Shown here: in pieces, positions 9,101 to 18,190 of the stretch | Position numbering within the stretch: the first letter of the stretch is position 1 | Layout of the letters: each line of letters begins with the position of its first letter | Assembly: GCA_030916895.1 (NCBI GenBank) | Contig: JAUPVR010000006.1 | Location: 1-35,412, forward strand | DNA length: 35,412 bases | From: Patescibacteria group bacterium | Lineage (GTDB): Bacteria; Patescibacteriota; Minisyncoccia; Phycocordibacterales; UBA5272 | Reading direction: 5' to 3' | Notes under the pieces: generated by a model | The model's database searches: none | What the model saw: the letters and a program-made list of their open reading frames with translations, nothing else | What the model was told of the DNA's origin: nothing | Made by a program: the position numbers and the translations under genes

Positions 9101-9656
9101 ATATCAAGCGGTAAAAGAAACCAGTAAGGATTCTCGCGAAAGTGTGCACCTGTGTACATGGCCAAAAGGAGGACGTGTCGACACTCACATAAGCCAGGAG
9201 ATGGAAGCCGTGCGTGAAGTGGTCTCACTTGCCCTTATGGTACGCATGAAAGAAAATATTAATGTTCGTCAACCTCTTTCTCTCCTTAAGACAAATATTG
9301 TGATTACCAAGGAATACTATGACCTCATTTTAGATGAAGTAAATGTAAAGAAGGTAGAGGTAGATAAGGATCTGAACGAGAAAATTTATCTTGATACAAC
9401 GCTGACCGATGAACTTGTACGCGAAGGAGATGTACGTAACCTTATGCGTGCAATTCAAGATACACGCAAAGCCATGAACCTTTCTCCAAAAGAAGGTGTT
9501 ACGCTTACACTTCAAGCCACACAAGACTTAGGAATACTTGAAGCGCTTCAAAAAATCTGTAACGTTAGATCTGTTGACATCACCAAAGAAGAGCAAGAAC
9601 AAGAAGTGATGCTTTCGTTTGGGCGTGCAACATTCTCACTCCGTGTTATTTCATAG
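6183..9656 (+). CDS. ileS: Isoleucine-tRNA ligase with inserted histidine-phosphatase (phosphoglycerate mutase-like) domain
   Basis: PPFATGLPHMGHIL (HIGH), WGWDCHGLPVE, KKLSKSESNYTDP (KMSKS) and DLSVWYVRRSRSRLKG; internal YVMRHGQSESN...VTHGGPARMLL. Confidence 0.96.
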   Translation: MADTHNKPKTIHDKETEVLAFWEHNKIFEKSLETPGGNEPSGNFSFYDGPPFATGLPHMGHILAGTIKDAIPRYQTMKGNHVRRMWGWDCHGLPVENLIEKKLGLKSKKDIEEYGIDKFNDAAYKSVLTYDEEWKKVIPRLGRFVDMEHPYKTMDATYTESIWWSWKTLYEKGLAYEGSKMMHICPRCETTLAQSEVGMNYEDVTDISVTAKFELAGEPGTFVLAWTTTPWTLPGNVALAVKEDAHYVKVSIEGMDGLYILAEERIAEILKDMRHEVKETFMGKKLLGLTYKPLFPYFVNAELEHKENIWKIWHADFITLDTGTGIAHEAPAFGQEDMDLAKANNIPVIKHIKMDGTFTKEVTDFAGMKVKTVGDTQSADVAIIKWLAHAGLLFEKHKIIHSYPLCWRCKTPLLNYATSSWFVDVPKIKEKLLSENREIGWTPEHIRDGRFGKWLEGAREWAVSRARYWGAPLPVWKCDECEEVRMIGGLKELSVGKRAKNTYYVMRHGQSESNVAGIIDCDGDHTNGLTALGKEQAQKAGETLKDKKIDFIVCSPFLRTKMTAEVVAKELGGIEIIEDERLKEFNLGVYDKRKIEDYLKEVGELRYLKLDTRVEGGETHREMMNRAISAWMDLEKKYEGKNILIVTHGGPARMLLVGTHLITEEELIDDESKDDTVFYPKNAEVRELSPRIVPRDETGAVNLHRPYIDEATITCVCGKEMKRIPDVFDCWYESGAMPFASIHYPFENKELFDKSYPADFIAEGLDQTRGWFYSLINLGVGLFGKAPYKHVIVNGLVLAESGKKLSKSESNYTDPVELVDRYGADAVRYLLLSSPVVKSESILFSDKGVEEIYKKLISRLENVISLYEMNKEEGISANETSKDLLDRWIVSRIHDVIEQTTRGYDTYELDSATRPLEKFIDDLSVWYVRRSRSRLKGETGEEDKRRALETLSYVLINLSQVMAPSMPFLAERVYQAVKETSKDSRESVHLCTWPKGGRVDTHISQEMEAVREVVSLALMVRMKENINVRQPLSLLKTNIVITKEYYDLILDEVNVKKVEVDKDLNEKIYLDTTLTDELVREGDVRNLMRAIQDTRKAMNLSPKEGVTLTLQATQDLGILEALQKICNVRSVDITKEEQEQEVMLSFGRATFSLRVIS

Positions 9657-9671
9657 CGTAGAGGAAAATTC

Positions 9672-10226
9672 ATGGCAATTGAAAAACATACAACAGATAG
9701 CTTCGTTCTTGAAGGATACGAGCGGGCTGAACACGATAAAGTTTTTGCACTCTTCACGCGCGAGTTTGGTCTTGTTCTTGCCCATGCAAAAAGTATTCGT
9801 AAACTAGAAAGTAAACTACGAGCACATGTTTTACCAGGAAGTATGGCAACAGTAACCCTTGTTAAAGGGAAGGATGTTTGGCGTCTTGTGGGAGCCCAAG
9901 AAAAACATGCCTCAAAAAGGTTTATGCCAGAGATAGTTTTCTACTTGAAGCGTTTTATGAAAGGTGAAGGTGCAAATAAAGCGCTCTATGACAGAATTGT
10001 TTCCCTCCTTGGGAGGGTAGACGCATATGATGACTCAAAATCAAGAACTTTGCTCCTTTATGTTATTTTAGTGTCTCTTGGATATGCTGACGCTAAGGTA
10101 ATTGGTGCAAAAGATATTAAAGAGTATGCTCGGTTTACTGTGGATGATCTTTATACACACCTCCTTCTTTCATATGTGCCAGTTCGTAACCATGTCATAT
10201 CTGTGATGAAAGAAATGCAACTCTAG
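9672..10226 (+). CDS. recO: DNA repair protein RecO
   Basis: N-terminal OB-fold-like DSFVLEGYERAEHDKVFALFTREFGLVLAHAKSIRKLESKLRAHVLPGS. Confidence 0.7.
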   Translation: MAIEKHTTDSFVLEGYERAEHDKVFALFTREFGLVLAHAKSIRKLESKLRAHVLPGSMATVTLVKGKDVWRLVGAQEKHASKRFMPEIVFYLKRFMKGEGANKALYDRIVSLLGRVDAYDDSKSRTLLLYVILVSLGYADAKVIGAKDIKEYARFTVDDLYTHLLLSYVPVRNHVISVMKEMQL

Positions 10227-10253
10227 CAAAAGACGCGGTATACTAGAGGAACT

Positions 10254-12128
10254 ATGAATATTCCAGGTTTTAAAAAATCAAAACTTGATAAGCTTGAGGA
10301 AACTCTGTATGACTCAAAGGCTTCTGTTTCAGACACTATTGCAGTACACGATTCGAGGTCTCGGCGCATTGGTCAGCTACCAACAGCATGGGGAGATAAT
10401 TCCCCAATGCTTTCAAAAGAAACCGTTAAAGAAGCTGATCACTCTATGTCTTTTGGTGTTAAGCTTCTAATTTTTTCAATCATTTTTTTACTTGGTGTGA
10501 CAGCATACTCCGGGTGGAGAATTCTTTCTTCAAAAAATGTTGTTTCTTCGAGTAACATTAAGATAACCTCTGACATTAAACCATACGTTGAAGGTGGTGA
10601 GCAGGTCCCTGTTGTTGTAACGGTCGTTAACGAGAATGCTGTCCCACTCGAAAATACACAGCTCATTCTTATGTACGAAAAGGGTGTCGGTTCATCGGAT
10701 GAACAACAGAAAGTAACAGAAAAACGTGAACTAGGGACACTTGAACCAAACCAGATGCAAAAGCAAACATTCTCTGCTGTTTTTTACGGTGAAGAAGGTT
10801 CTGCTCGTGATGTTGTTGTCAGGTTTGAATATAAAGTTTCTGGTTCAAATGCTGTTTTTAATAAAACGGAAACAAAGACAGCGATACTTAAAACACCTCC
10901 AATTGGTGTTTACATTGACGGACCTGAACTGCTTTCACGTGGGCAGATTGGTACATATACAATTACTGCAAGAAATAATTCTTCCACATCATCCATTCCT
11001 TTTCGTCTTGCATTTATAGTGCCAGACGGCTTTACCAAAGAAAGCACGAATCCAAATGTGGCAGGAAGAGATATTAGTTGGAATATAGATTTTCTTGAGC
11101 CAGGAGAAACAAGGACGTTTATCGTGAAAGGGTCTTTTGGTGGAACGGCGGGTGAAGAAAATACTATTCGTGTTCTTGCGGGGAATGCAAAAAATGATTC
11201 AGATATTTCAACTATTTACTCCTCCGACTCTAAGGTGGTTGCAATTAGGACGTCACCTCTTTTTGTTTCATTTAATACGCAAACTATGCGAGGCGTAGGG
11301 GACTCTTTACGTTTTGGCGATCGCGCACTTGTTGATATTGTATATGAAAATAAAAGCCAAAGTACGCTTCGTAATATAGACCTCAGGCTTCACATTGAAG
11401 GCGACACTGTTGAATATGAGGGAATAATTCCAGAAAATGGTTACTATGATTCTGAAAATAAAACCATTGTTTGGAACAAGATTACCAACGCAAACTTAGG
11501 GACACTTTCTTCTGGTTTGTCTGGAACGCTTCGATTACAAATACCAATAGTGACTTCAGGCAGAGGAGCACCCACGTTTACCATTCGACTGGAAGGAACT
11601 GCTGACAGTCAGGAGACAGGGGATGTGAATGTTGATGTTTCAAAAACATACACTATTCAGGGTAGCGCTTCTCTTTCCGGGTGGTCACTTTATCGGGACT
11701 CACCGTTTCTTGGTACTGGACCTGTTCCTCCAGTGCCGAACCAGTCAACAACGTACACCCTTCATCTCGTTGCTTCAACACAAAATAAAGTAAGCGGAGC
11801 GAAGGTATCATTTATTTTGCCGGTATTCGTTTCTTGGACAAACGTTTTTACTGCGAATCAGAATGTTTCTTATGATGCAAGTTCAAGAACGGTGACATGG
11901 AACATTGGAGATATTGAAGCAGGAGGAACGATGACTAACGATATTCAAGTTTCTGTGAAGCCGTCACAAAGCCATGTTGGCACATCACCAGAAATAACCT
12001 CCGGTGTTGTCTTCGAGGCCCAGGAAATTGATACTCGTTCAAGGATTCGTGTAAATATTCCAGCTTTCACAACCTCGCTTTCTCGTGAGTCTTGGGGTGG
12101 CAACCCTTCGGTTGTTGTTGGTAGGTAG
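10254..12128 (+). CDS. Single-pass membrane protein with repeated DUF11-like/Ig-like extracellular domains
   Basis: TM segment LLIFSIIFLLGVTAYSGWRIL; repeats such as VTWNIGDIEAGGTMTNDIQVSV and ISWNIDFLEPGETRTFIVKG. Confidence 0.7.
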   Translation: MNIPGFKKSKLDKLEETLYDSKASVSDTIAVHDSRSRRIGQLPTAWGDNSPMLSKETVKEADHSMSFGVKLLIFSIIFLLGVTAYSGWRILSSKNVVSSSNIKITSDIKPYVEGGEQVPVVVTVVNENAVPLENTQLILMYEKGVGSSDEQQKVTEKRELGTLEPNQMQKQTFSAVFYGEEGSARDVVVRFEYKVSGSNAVFNKTETKTAILKTPPIGVYIDGPELLSRGQIGTYTITARNNSSTSSIPFRLAFIVPDGFTKESTNPNVAGRDISWNIDFLEPGETRTFIVKGSFGGTAGEENTIRVLAGNAKNDSDISTIYSSDSKVVAIRTSPLFVSFNTQTMRGVGDSLRFGDRALVDIVYENKSQSTLRNIDLRLHIEGDTVEYEGIIPENGYYDSENKTIVWNKITNANLGTLSSGLSGTLRLQIPIVTSGRGAPTFTIRLEGTADSQETGDVNVDVSKTYTIQGSASLSGWSLYRDSPFLGTGPVPPVPNQSTTYTLHLVASTQNKVSGAKVSFILPVFVSWTNVFTANQNVSYDASSRTVTWNIGDIEAGGTMTNDIQVSVKPSQSHVGTSPEITSGVVFEAQEIDTRSRIRVNIPAFTTSLSRESWGGNPSVVVGR

Positions 12129-12169
12129 TGTAGGTAGGCAAACACTCTAACGCGTGATAGGATACGGGT

Positions 12170-13219
12170 ATGAATGCAACTAATTACATCTCAATAAAAT
12201 CAAGTACTGTCGTTAAGGTAATTGCTGTTTGCGCTCTTGCATGGGGGCTTTATTTTATTCGTGATTTTGTCCTCGTCCTCTTAGTTGCGATTGTACTTGC
12301 CTCTTCTGTAGAACCACCTGTTCGTTTTTTTAGTAAGTTTGGTATTCCTCGTGTTGTTTCAGTTGCAAGTATTTTTCTTTTCATCATTGCGCTTGTTGTT
12401 GCAATTGCCTTCATCTTTGTTCCGCCTCTCGCTGATGATTTGGCTCGCTTTGTAAAAACGCTTCCAAAGATTCTTGAGTCAATTCGTGTCTTTGGTTATG
12501 ACCTCGGTTTTAAGGATATGGCAGCAACACTCTCTGAGCTTTCTCGCGACATTTCTAAGGGCCAGATTCTTACGGTCTTGAAAGAGTCTGTGTTTGGTTC
12601 AAGCGGGTTCTTCGCGACAACATCAATTGTCGTTGGAAGAATTTTTAATCTTGTCATCATGTTTGTGCTCGCTTTTTACATAGCTCTTGAAGAAAATGGT
12701 GTACATAAAGTTCTTCGACTGTTTACCCCAAAGGACAAGCAAGCATACGTGGAGGATTTGTGGAACCGTGCTCAGCGTAAGATTTCTCTTTGGATGCAAG
12801 GGCAACTACTCCTTTCGCTTTTAGTTGCACTCTTGGTGTACGTTCCGCTCCTTGTACTTAATATGCCATACGCTGCCCTTCTTGCGGTTCTTGCGTTTGT
12901 CGGTGAGCTCATCCCAATGGTTGGTCTTACTCTTGCAACAATTCCTGCACTTTTTATCGCCTGGAGTCACGGAGGGGTTCCTCTCCTTGGTGTTGTTGCG
13001 CTTGTTTACTTTATTGTCTCTCAACTTGAAAATCATGTATTGTATCCAAAGGTAATGAACAAAATGGTTGGTGTCCCGTCTGTTATTGTTCTCATTGCAC
13101 TTATCATTGGTGCAAAGTTTGCCGGTATTTGGGGTATTATTTTGTCGGTGCCTCTCGCATCCATTGTCATGGAATTTGTAAGCGATATTGAAAAGCGAAA
13201 GGACCATGAACAAAGTTAA
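12170..13219 (+). CDS. AI-2E transporter family permease
   Basis: Multi-TM protein with PLLVLNMPYAALLAVLAFVGELIPMVG and SQLENHVLYPKVMNKMVGVPSVIVLIALIIGAKFAGIWGIILSVPLASI. Confidence 0.85.
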   Translation: MNATNYISIKSSTVVKVIAVCALAWGLYFIRDFVLVLLVAIVLASSVEPPVRFFSKFGIPRVVSVASIFLFIIALVVAIAFIFVPPLADDLARFVKTLPKILESIRVFGYDLGFKDMAATLSELSRDISKGQILTVLKESVFGSSGFFATTSIVVGRIFNLVIMFVLAFYIALEENGVHKVLRLFTPKDKQAYVEDLWNRAQRKISLWMQGQLLLSLLVALLVYVPLLVLNMPYAALLAVLAFVGELIPMVGLTLATIPALFIAWSHGGVPLLGVVALVYFIVSQLENHVLYPKVMNKMVGVPSVIVLIALIIGAKFAGIWGIILSVPLASIVMEFVSDIEKRKDHEQS

Positions 13220-14672
13220 ACCATTTTATATTACAACGACATTACCGTATGTAAACGCAGAGCCACACATAGGTCATGCGCTTGAATTTGTTCGTGCTGA
13301 CGTTATTGCGCGTTATAAGGAGAGTGTTGGGTACGATGTATTTTTTAACACAGGCACTGATGAACACGGCACAAAGATTCTTGAGGGTGCTGAGAAAGAA
13401 GGGCTTCCAGTACAAGACTATGTAAACAAAAACGCTGCAAGGTTTAAAGAACTATACCCAAAACTTGGTATTAAAGAGGGTTTTCATTTTATTCGCACCA
13501 CAGAAGAACACCATATGCAAGCTGCCCAAGAAATGTGGCGAATTTGTGATAAAAACGGTTATATTTATAAAAAAGAATACGAAGCAAAATATTGTGTTGG
13601 TTGTGAGTTGTACAAAACGGACAGTGAGCTTGAGGACGGAAAGTGCCCCATTCATCCGAACCGCTCAATCGATATCATTAAAGAAGAAAATTATTTTTTT
13701 GCTTTCTCAAAATTAGAAGACAAACTTCGCTCGTTGTATGAACATAACCCAGAGCTGGTTGTCCCAGAATTTCGCTTTAATGAGATTAAAGCCTTTCTTG
13801 AGAGGGGGCTTGAAGATTTTTCTATCTCGCGCTTGAAATCAAAAATGCCGTGGGGTGTACCAGTACCTGGGGATGATGACCACGTTATGTACGTTTGGTT
13901 TGATGCACTAACTAATTATGTTTCTACACTCGGCTGGCCGGATGGAGATAACTATAAAAAATATTGGGAGCAGGGAGAACAGGAAGCAAGAGAGGTTGTA
14001 CAGTACTGCGGTAAAGATAACTTGCGACAGCAGTCAGCGATTTGGCAGGCAATGCTCCTAGCGTCTGGTCTCCCTCATACGACAAGTATTATTATAAACG
14101 GTTTCATTATCTCTGGTGGACAAAAAATGAGTAAGTCGACTGGAAACGGCATCAATCCTTTTGACATTCTCGATATGTTTAAGAGTGTTACCGATTATCC
14201 AGAAGACGTCCTTCGTTTTATTTTGCTTCACGAAGTTCCTTCATTTGAAGATGGTGATTTGACAATTGATTCAATTAAGACTGCTTATACCGCATACCTT
14301 GCTAATGGTATTGGAAATCTTACTAGTCGTATTATGAGGATGGCAATAACTAACAGTGTTTCATTGTCTGCTTTAACTCGAAACACAAAAGAGAAAGAAA
14401 ACAATTTGGAAAAATTTGATACTAATGTAGCAATTAAAAATCTCATGCAAACCATGCGAGCTCTAGATGAGTACATTGCCACACATGAACCATTTAAGGT
14501 TGTAAAAGTTGACCAAGAAAAGGGAAAAGAAATGATCTCCTTTTGTTTACGTGGTCTTCTTGATTTCTCAAATCAACTAGAAGTGTTTTTACCAAAAACA
14601 TCTGCAAAAATTTTGGAATGCATTCATGAAAATAAAATGCCAGAGAAGCCACTGTTTGGGCGACTCGCATAA
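13206..14672 (+). CDS. metG: Methionine-tRNA ligase
   Basis: PFYITTTLPYVNAEPHIGHALEFVRADVIARY, FFNTGTDEHGTKI, GQKMSKSTGNGI; overlaps upstream CDS by 14 nt. Confidence 0.95.
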   Translation: MNKVKPFYITTTLPYVNAEPHIGHALEFVRADVIARYKESVGYDVFFNTGTDEHGTKILEGAEKEGLPVQDYVNKNAARFKELYPKLGIKEGFHFIRTTEEHHMQAAQEMWRICDKNGYIYKKEYEAKYCVGCELYKTDSELEDGKCPIHPNRSIDIIKEENYFFAFSKLEDKLRSLYEHNPELVVPEFRFNEIKAFLERGLEDFSISRLKSKMPWGVPVPGDDDHVMYVWFDALTNYVSTLGWPDGDNYKKYWEQGEQEAREVVQYCGKDNLRQQSAIWQAMLLASGLPHTTSIIINGFIISGGQKMSKSTGNGINPFDILDMFKSVTDYPEDVLRFILLHEVPSFEDGDLTIDSIKTAYTAYLANGIGNLTSRIMRMAITNSVSLSALTRNTKEKENNLEKFDTNVAIKNLMQTMRALDEYIATHEPFKVVKVDQEKGKEMISFCLRGLLDFSNQLEVFLPKTSAKILECIHENKMPEKPLFGRLA

Positions 14673-14677
14673 AATTC

Positions 14678-15490
14678 ATGAAATATATCGATGTCCACGC
14701 GCATCTGCACGATAAAGCATTTAATGAAGACAGGGAGATTGTTATTTCAGAAATGAAGAAGAAAGGAATTGGTGCAATTACTGTTGGTACTGATTATATT
14801 CAATCGCAAAAGGCGGTTGAGCTTGCAGAAAAACACAGCAACATTTGGGCGACCGTAGGGTTTCATCCTGTCGATAACAAGGAAGAAACTTTTGACGTTC
14901 TTAGGTACATGGAACTCGCCAACCATCCAAAAGTTGTTGCAATCGGTGAATGCGGGCTTGATTACTATTGGCCAACAGAGGAAGGAAAGATGACAGAAGA
15001 AGAAAAAGAAAGACAAAAAAAGATTTTTAAAGCACAAATTGATTTATCTATTCGTGTTAGTAAGCCTCTCATGCTCCACGGGCGACCAAGCAAGGGAAGC
15101 ATGGATGCGTACGAGGATATGCTTTCAATGCTCTATGAACATAAAGGGATTGTGTCAGGGAACGCTCATTTTTTTGTAGGAGATACGAGTATTGCGAAGA
15201 GATTTTTAGACTTGGGGTTTACGATGAGCTTCCCTGGTGTGGTCACATTTGCGAAAGAGATTGGTGAAACAGTTTGTTTTGTTCCACTGGCATCAATGCA
15301 CGCTGAAACAGATAGTCCTTATGCGACACCATTACCTCATCGTGGGAAGAGGAATTCACCGCTTTATGTACCAATTATTGTTGAGAAACTTGCTGAACTA
15401 AAAAAAGAGTCCACGGAAGCTATGCAGAAAAAACTCCTTGAAAACGCTCGAGAAATGTTTGCTGTTGACAAGATTGCTTCAAAAGAGTAG
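14678..15490 (+). CDS. TatD family metal-dependent hydrolase
   Basis: MKYIDVHAHLHDKAFNEDREIVI, VGFHPVD, VAIGECGLDYYW, PLMLHGR, HAETDSPYATPLPHRGKRN. Confidence 0.93.
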   Translation: MKYIDVHAHLHDKAFNEDREIVISEMKKKGIGAITVGTDYIQSQKAVELAEKHSNIWATVGFHPVDNKEETFDVLRYMELANHPKVVAIGECGLDYYWPTEEGKMTEEEKERQKKIFKAQIDLSIRVSKPLMLHGRPSKGSMDAYEDMLSMLYEHKGIVSGNAHFFVGDTSIAKRFLDLGFTMSFPGVVTFAKEIGETVCFVPLASMHAETDSPYATPLPHRGKRNSPLYVPIIVEKLAELKKESTEAMQKKLLENAREMFAVDKIASKE

Positions 15491-15549
15491 AAATGGAACA
15501 GAAGTCTACGTAAAAAACCGCATTCTTCCCAAAATGAAAGGGGCGAGTC

Positions 15550-15930
15550 ATGAAAAACGACGCCAAAGAATCAAAGCCCCGTTCCTTTTCCTTTGTGGAA
15601 GGTAGAATTTCGGGGAGTATTCGTGTAGAAAAGCTCGTTGTCGGTGTTCCGTTCATCGGTCTTGCTGGTCTTTTTTTCAACGGCCAGTTGAAGGTTTTGC
15701 CGAAGGATGATCCCAGCATCGAGACGATCAAGGAAGCCGCCAAGAACAGACAGCGCATCGTCTGTTTGTTCCAGGAAGAAGAACATCTCTCTCATGTCGT
15801 TGCAGTGTACGTTGAGCCCAAAGGGTCTTTCCGTAAGGGGCTTTATGAAGCACTGTACGCCGTTTTGTGGGGAGACATAACCAGGGAAGAGCTTTTCGAA
15901 GAATTTCCTCCCCGGTATCCCAAGCGGTGA
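15550..15930 (+). CDS. Hypothetical orphan protein
   Basis: 126-aa ORF with SD-like GGGGCGAG, higher GC than neighbours and its own terminator. Confidence 0.6.
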   Translation: MKNDAKESKPRSFSFVEGRISGSIRVEKLVVGVPFIGLAGLFFNGQLKVLPKDDPSIETIKEAAKNRQRIVCLFQEEEHLSHVVAVYVEPKGSFRKGLYEALYAVLWGDITREELFEEFPPRYPKR

Positions 15931-15943
15931 GCCGGCCTCTGTG

Positions 15944-15976
15944 TCGGAAGACCCCTCCAAGTGGGGGGTCTTTTGC
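15944..15976 (+). terminator. Rho-independent terminator
   Basis: AAGACCCCTCCAAGTGGGGGGTCTTTT. Confidence 0.75.
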
Positions 15977-15988
15977 TTTTTGTGTGAC

Positions 15989-16017
15989 TTGAAAATGTAT
16001 TGAAAACATGGTATAAT
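15989..16017 (+). promoter_or_regulatory. Sigma-70-type promoter of rpsF
   Basis: TTGAAA (15989-15994), N17, TATAAT (16012-16017); ATG follows after 8 nt. Confidence 0.75.
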
Positions 16018-16025
16018 GACGCCCT

Positions 16026-16523
16026 ATGACTGAAATTAATGAAACCAAAGTAGGCGGCCGTGTTTATGAAATTTCTTTCATCTTTGATAACCGCTTAGAT
16101 GAAAGCACGGCGCTTGAGAAGGGAAACGCACTCAAGCAGTCTATTGCTACTCTAGGAGGTAGCTTCATTTCAGAAGAAGCTCCGTATATGCGAGAGCTTG
16201 CTTACGAAATGGTACGCGTTGTTAACAATGTTAATGTGAAATTTTCACAAGGGTATTTCGGGTGGATTAAGTTTGATCTCGCTGAAGATAAAATTAAGGA
16301 ATTTGAAGCGGCACTTAAGCTTGACCAGGAGGTTATTCGCTTCCTTGTTGTAAAGACTGTTCGCGACAATACTGTATTTACCAAGCGTGCGCCAGTTATA
16401 AAGATTGATGACCTTGCAGGAAACGAGGACGATGTAAATATTGACACAACGAAAGAAGTGGCAGTTGAAGATGGTCTTGTTCCGGAGGTCCCAGAGGTTG
16501 TGGTTGCAGAGGAGGTTAAGTAG
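16026..16523 (+). CDS. rpsF: 30S ribosomal protein S6
   Basis: YEISFIFDNRLDESTALEKGNALKQSIATLGG...ELAYEM...VKFSQGYFGWIKFDL; position upstream of ssb and rpsR. Confidence 0.85.
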   Translation: MTEINETKVGGRVYEISFIFDNRLDESTALEKGNALKQSIATLGGSFISEEAPYMRELAYEMVRVVNNVNVKFSQGYFGWIKFDLAEDKIKEFEAALKLDQEVIRFLVVKTVRDNTVFTKRAPVIKIDDLAGNEDDVNIDTTKEVAVEDGLVPEVPEVVVAEEVK

Positions 16524-16541
16524 GGAGTACACTAGATTCAT

Positions 16542-16994
16542 ATGTATCTAAATAAAGTATTCCTCTACGGCAACCTTACTCGCGATCCAGAAGCACGTTC
16601 ACTTCCTAACGGAACACCAGTTACTAATTTTTCTTTAGCAACTAATCGTACCTATAAGGATGCATCAGGTGCTCGCCAAGAACAAGTTGAGTACCATAAT
16701 ATTGTTGTCTTCGGACGACAAGCAGAAACAAGTGCTCAGTATCTAAAAAAAGGGCAAGGCGTCATGATTGAAGGACGTATTCAAACAAGAAGTTGGGATG
16801 ATAAAACGACAGGTGAAAAGAAGTATCGAACTGAAATCATCGCAGACGCAGTACAGTTTGGTCCAAAGACAGGGACATCATCAAATGAAGGGTTCACTGG
16901 AGAAAAGACACCAACTGCATCGACAAAAGCTCCAGATCTCGACACTATTGATTATGGAGATGCCAATGTGAACATCGACGACATACCCTTTTAA
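16542..16994 (+). CDS. ssb: Single-stranded DNA-binding protein
   Basis: MYLNKVFLYGNLTRDPEARSLPNGTPVTNFSLATNRTYKD; acidic tail NIDDIPF. Confidence 0.96.
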   Translation: MYLNKVFLYGNLTRDPEARSLPNGTPVTNFSLATNRTYKDASGARQEQVEYHNIVVFGRQAETSAQYLKKGQGVMIEGRIQTRSWDDKTTGEKKYRTEIIADAVQFGPKTGTSSNEGFTGEKTPTASTKAPDLDTIDYGDANVNIDDIPF

Positions 16995-17170
16995 ACAGCC
17001 ACTAGCACAACATCTACTTCGTTAAGAAATATTTTTTCTCCCGCGCCGTGCGTCCAGTACGTCTTAGTCGGAAAAATACTCCTTGCTTCGCATCTGTCGC
17101 ACTATTGTCCGTTTAAAACCAGAAATGAATTAACTAAGTACCAATAACAAATTACTAATAACTACCTGTT

Positions 17171-17374
17171 ATGAAAAAACAAGATTTTTTTAACCAAAAC
17201 AATATTAAGTTTATCGACTACAAGGATACAGAACTTCTCGCGAAGTTTTTGAATCCTCATGCTAGAATTTTGAACCGTCGCAAGACTGGTTTAACAGCAA
17301 AGAATCAGCGCGCTCTTGCAAACGCAATCAAGCGCTCACGATTCATGGGACTTCTCCCATATGTAGCTCACTAG
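17171..17374 (+). CDS. rpsR: 30S ribosomal protein S18
   Basis: [51 protein letters not shown]. Confidence 0.95.
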   Translation: MKKQDFFNQNNIKFIDYKDTELLAKFLNPHARILNRRKTGLTAKNQRALANAIKRSRFMGLLPYVAH

Positions 17375-17387
17375 ATATGACTAAAAA

Positions 17388-17427
17388 CAAAAAGGGCGAC
17401 CGTATTGCGGTCGACCTTTTTGTTTTT
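17388..17427 (+). terminator. Terminator after rpsR
   Basis: AAAAAGGGCGACCG tattg CGGTCGACCTTTTTGTTTTTTT. Confidence 0.75.
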
Positions 17428-17471
17428 TTATGTTAAAATCTCTGCTACTATCTAGTAAATATTAATCACAC

Positions 17472-18086
17472 ATGTCAAAACCATCACACCCAAAGAAAGA
17501 ACTTTCTTATGTCATGATAAAGCCTGACGGTATTCAGCGTTCACTTGTTGGAGAAATTATTAAACGCATTGAGCGTACCGGTCTTAAGATTATCGCGCTT
17601 AAGATGTTTGTCCCGACAGAAGAGCAGTGCTGGACGCATTACAATAAGGATGATGCATGGTTTACAAGTAAAGGAGAAAGAACGGTTGAATTCCGTAAAA
17701 AATCAGGTCTTCCTGTTGAGAAAGAGGCGATTGAGTATGGTAAGGACATTGTTCGTGCGCTCATCAAGTACATGACAAGTGGTCCAGTCGTTGGATTTGT
17801 TGTTGAAGGAAATTCTTCTGTTACGGTGGTGAAGAAACTTGTTGGCGGAACCGAACCAGCAACATCTGATGTTGGTACGATTCGTGGTGATTACACAATT
17901 GATACCTATTCAATTTGTGATGTCGACGGCCGAGCGGTGAGGAATCTTATTCACTGTACTGATGGTGACCAAACGGAAGCACAGCGAGAAATTGCTATTT
18001 GGTTTAAACCAGAAGAAATTACCAACTATCGACTCGTTCAGGAAGAAATTCTATACGACGTGGACCTAGATGGAATCTTGGAGTAG
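17472..18086 (+). CDS. ndk: Nucleoside-diphosphate kinase, enlarged form
   Basis: ELSYVMIKPDGIQRSLVGEIIKRIE, YMTSGPVVGFVVEG, GTIRGDY, NLIHCTDGDQTEAQREIAIWF. Confidence 0.92.
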   Translation: MSKPSHPKKELSYVMIKPDGIQRSLVGEIIKRIERTGLKIIALKMFVPTEEQCWTHYNKDDAWFTSKGERTVEFRKKSGLPVEKEAIEYGKDIVRALIKYMTSGPVVGFVVEGNSSVTVVKKLVGGTEPATSDVGTIRGDYTIDTYSICDVDGRAVRNLIHCTDGDQTEAQREIAIWFKPEEITNYRLVQEEILYDVDLDGILE

Positions 18087-18087
18087 A

Positions 18088-18115
18088 AAAAAGCCCGCAA
18101 ATGCGGGCTTTTTTC
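18088..18115 (+). terminator. Terminator after ndk
   Basis: AAAAAAGCCCGCAAATGCGGGCTTTTTTC. Confidence 0.85.
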
Positions 18116-18190
18116 ATGTTTTCTTTTTTCTGTAAATCTATATACTTATACATATTAGAAAGGTAAGGGGGATTTATATACAAAACTACT

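Noticed and set aside
16995-17165. Unexplained ~170-nt gap between ssb and rpsR, including CTCCCGCGCCGTGCG
   Set aside because: No convincing hairpin, promoter, terminator or ORF that I could support; may be a decayed sequence or small RNA but evidence is too thin.
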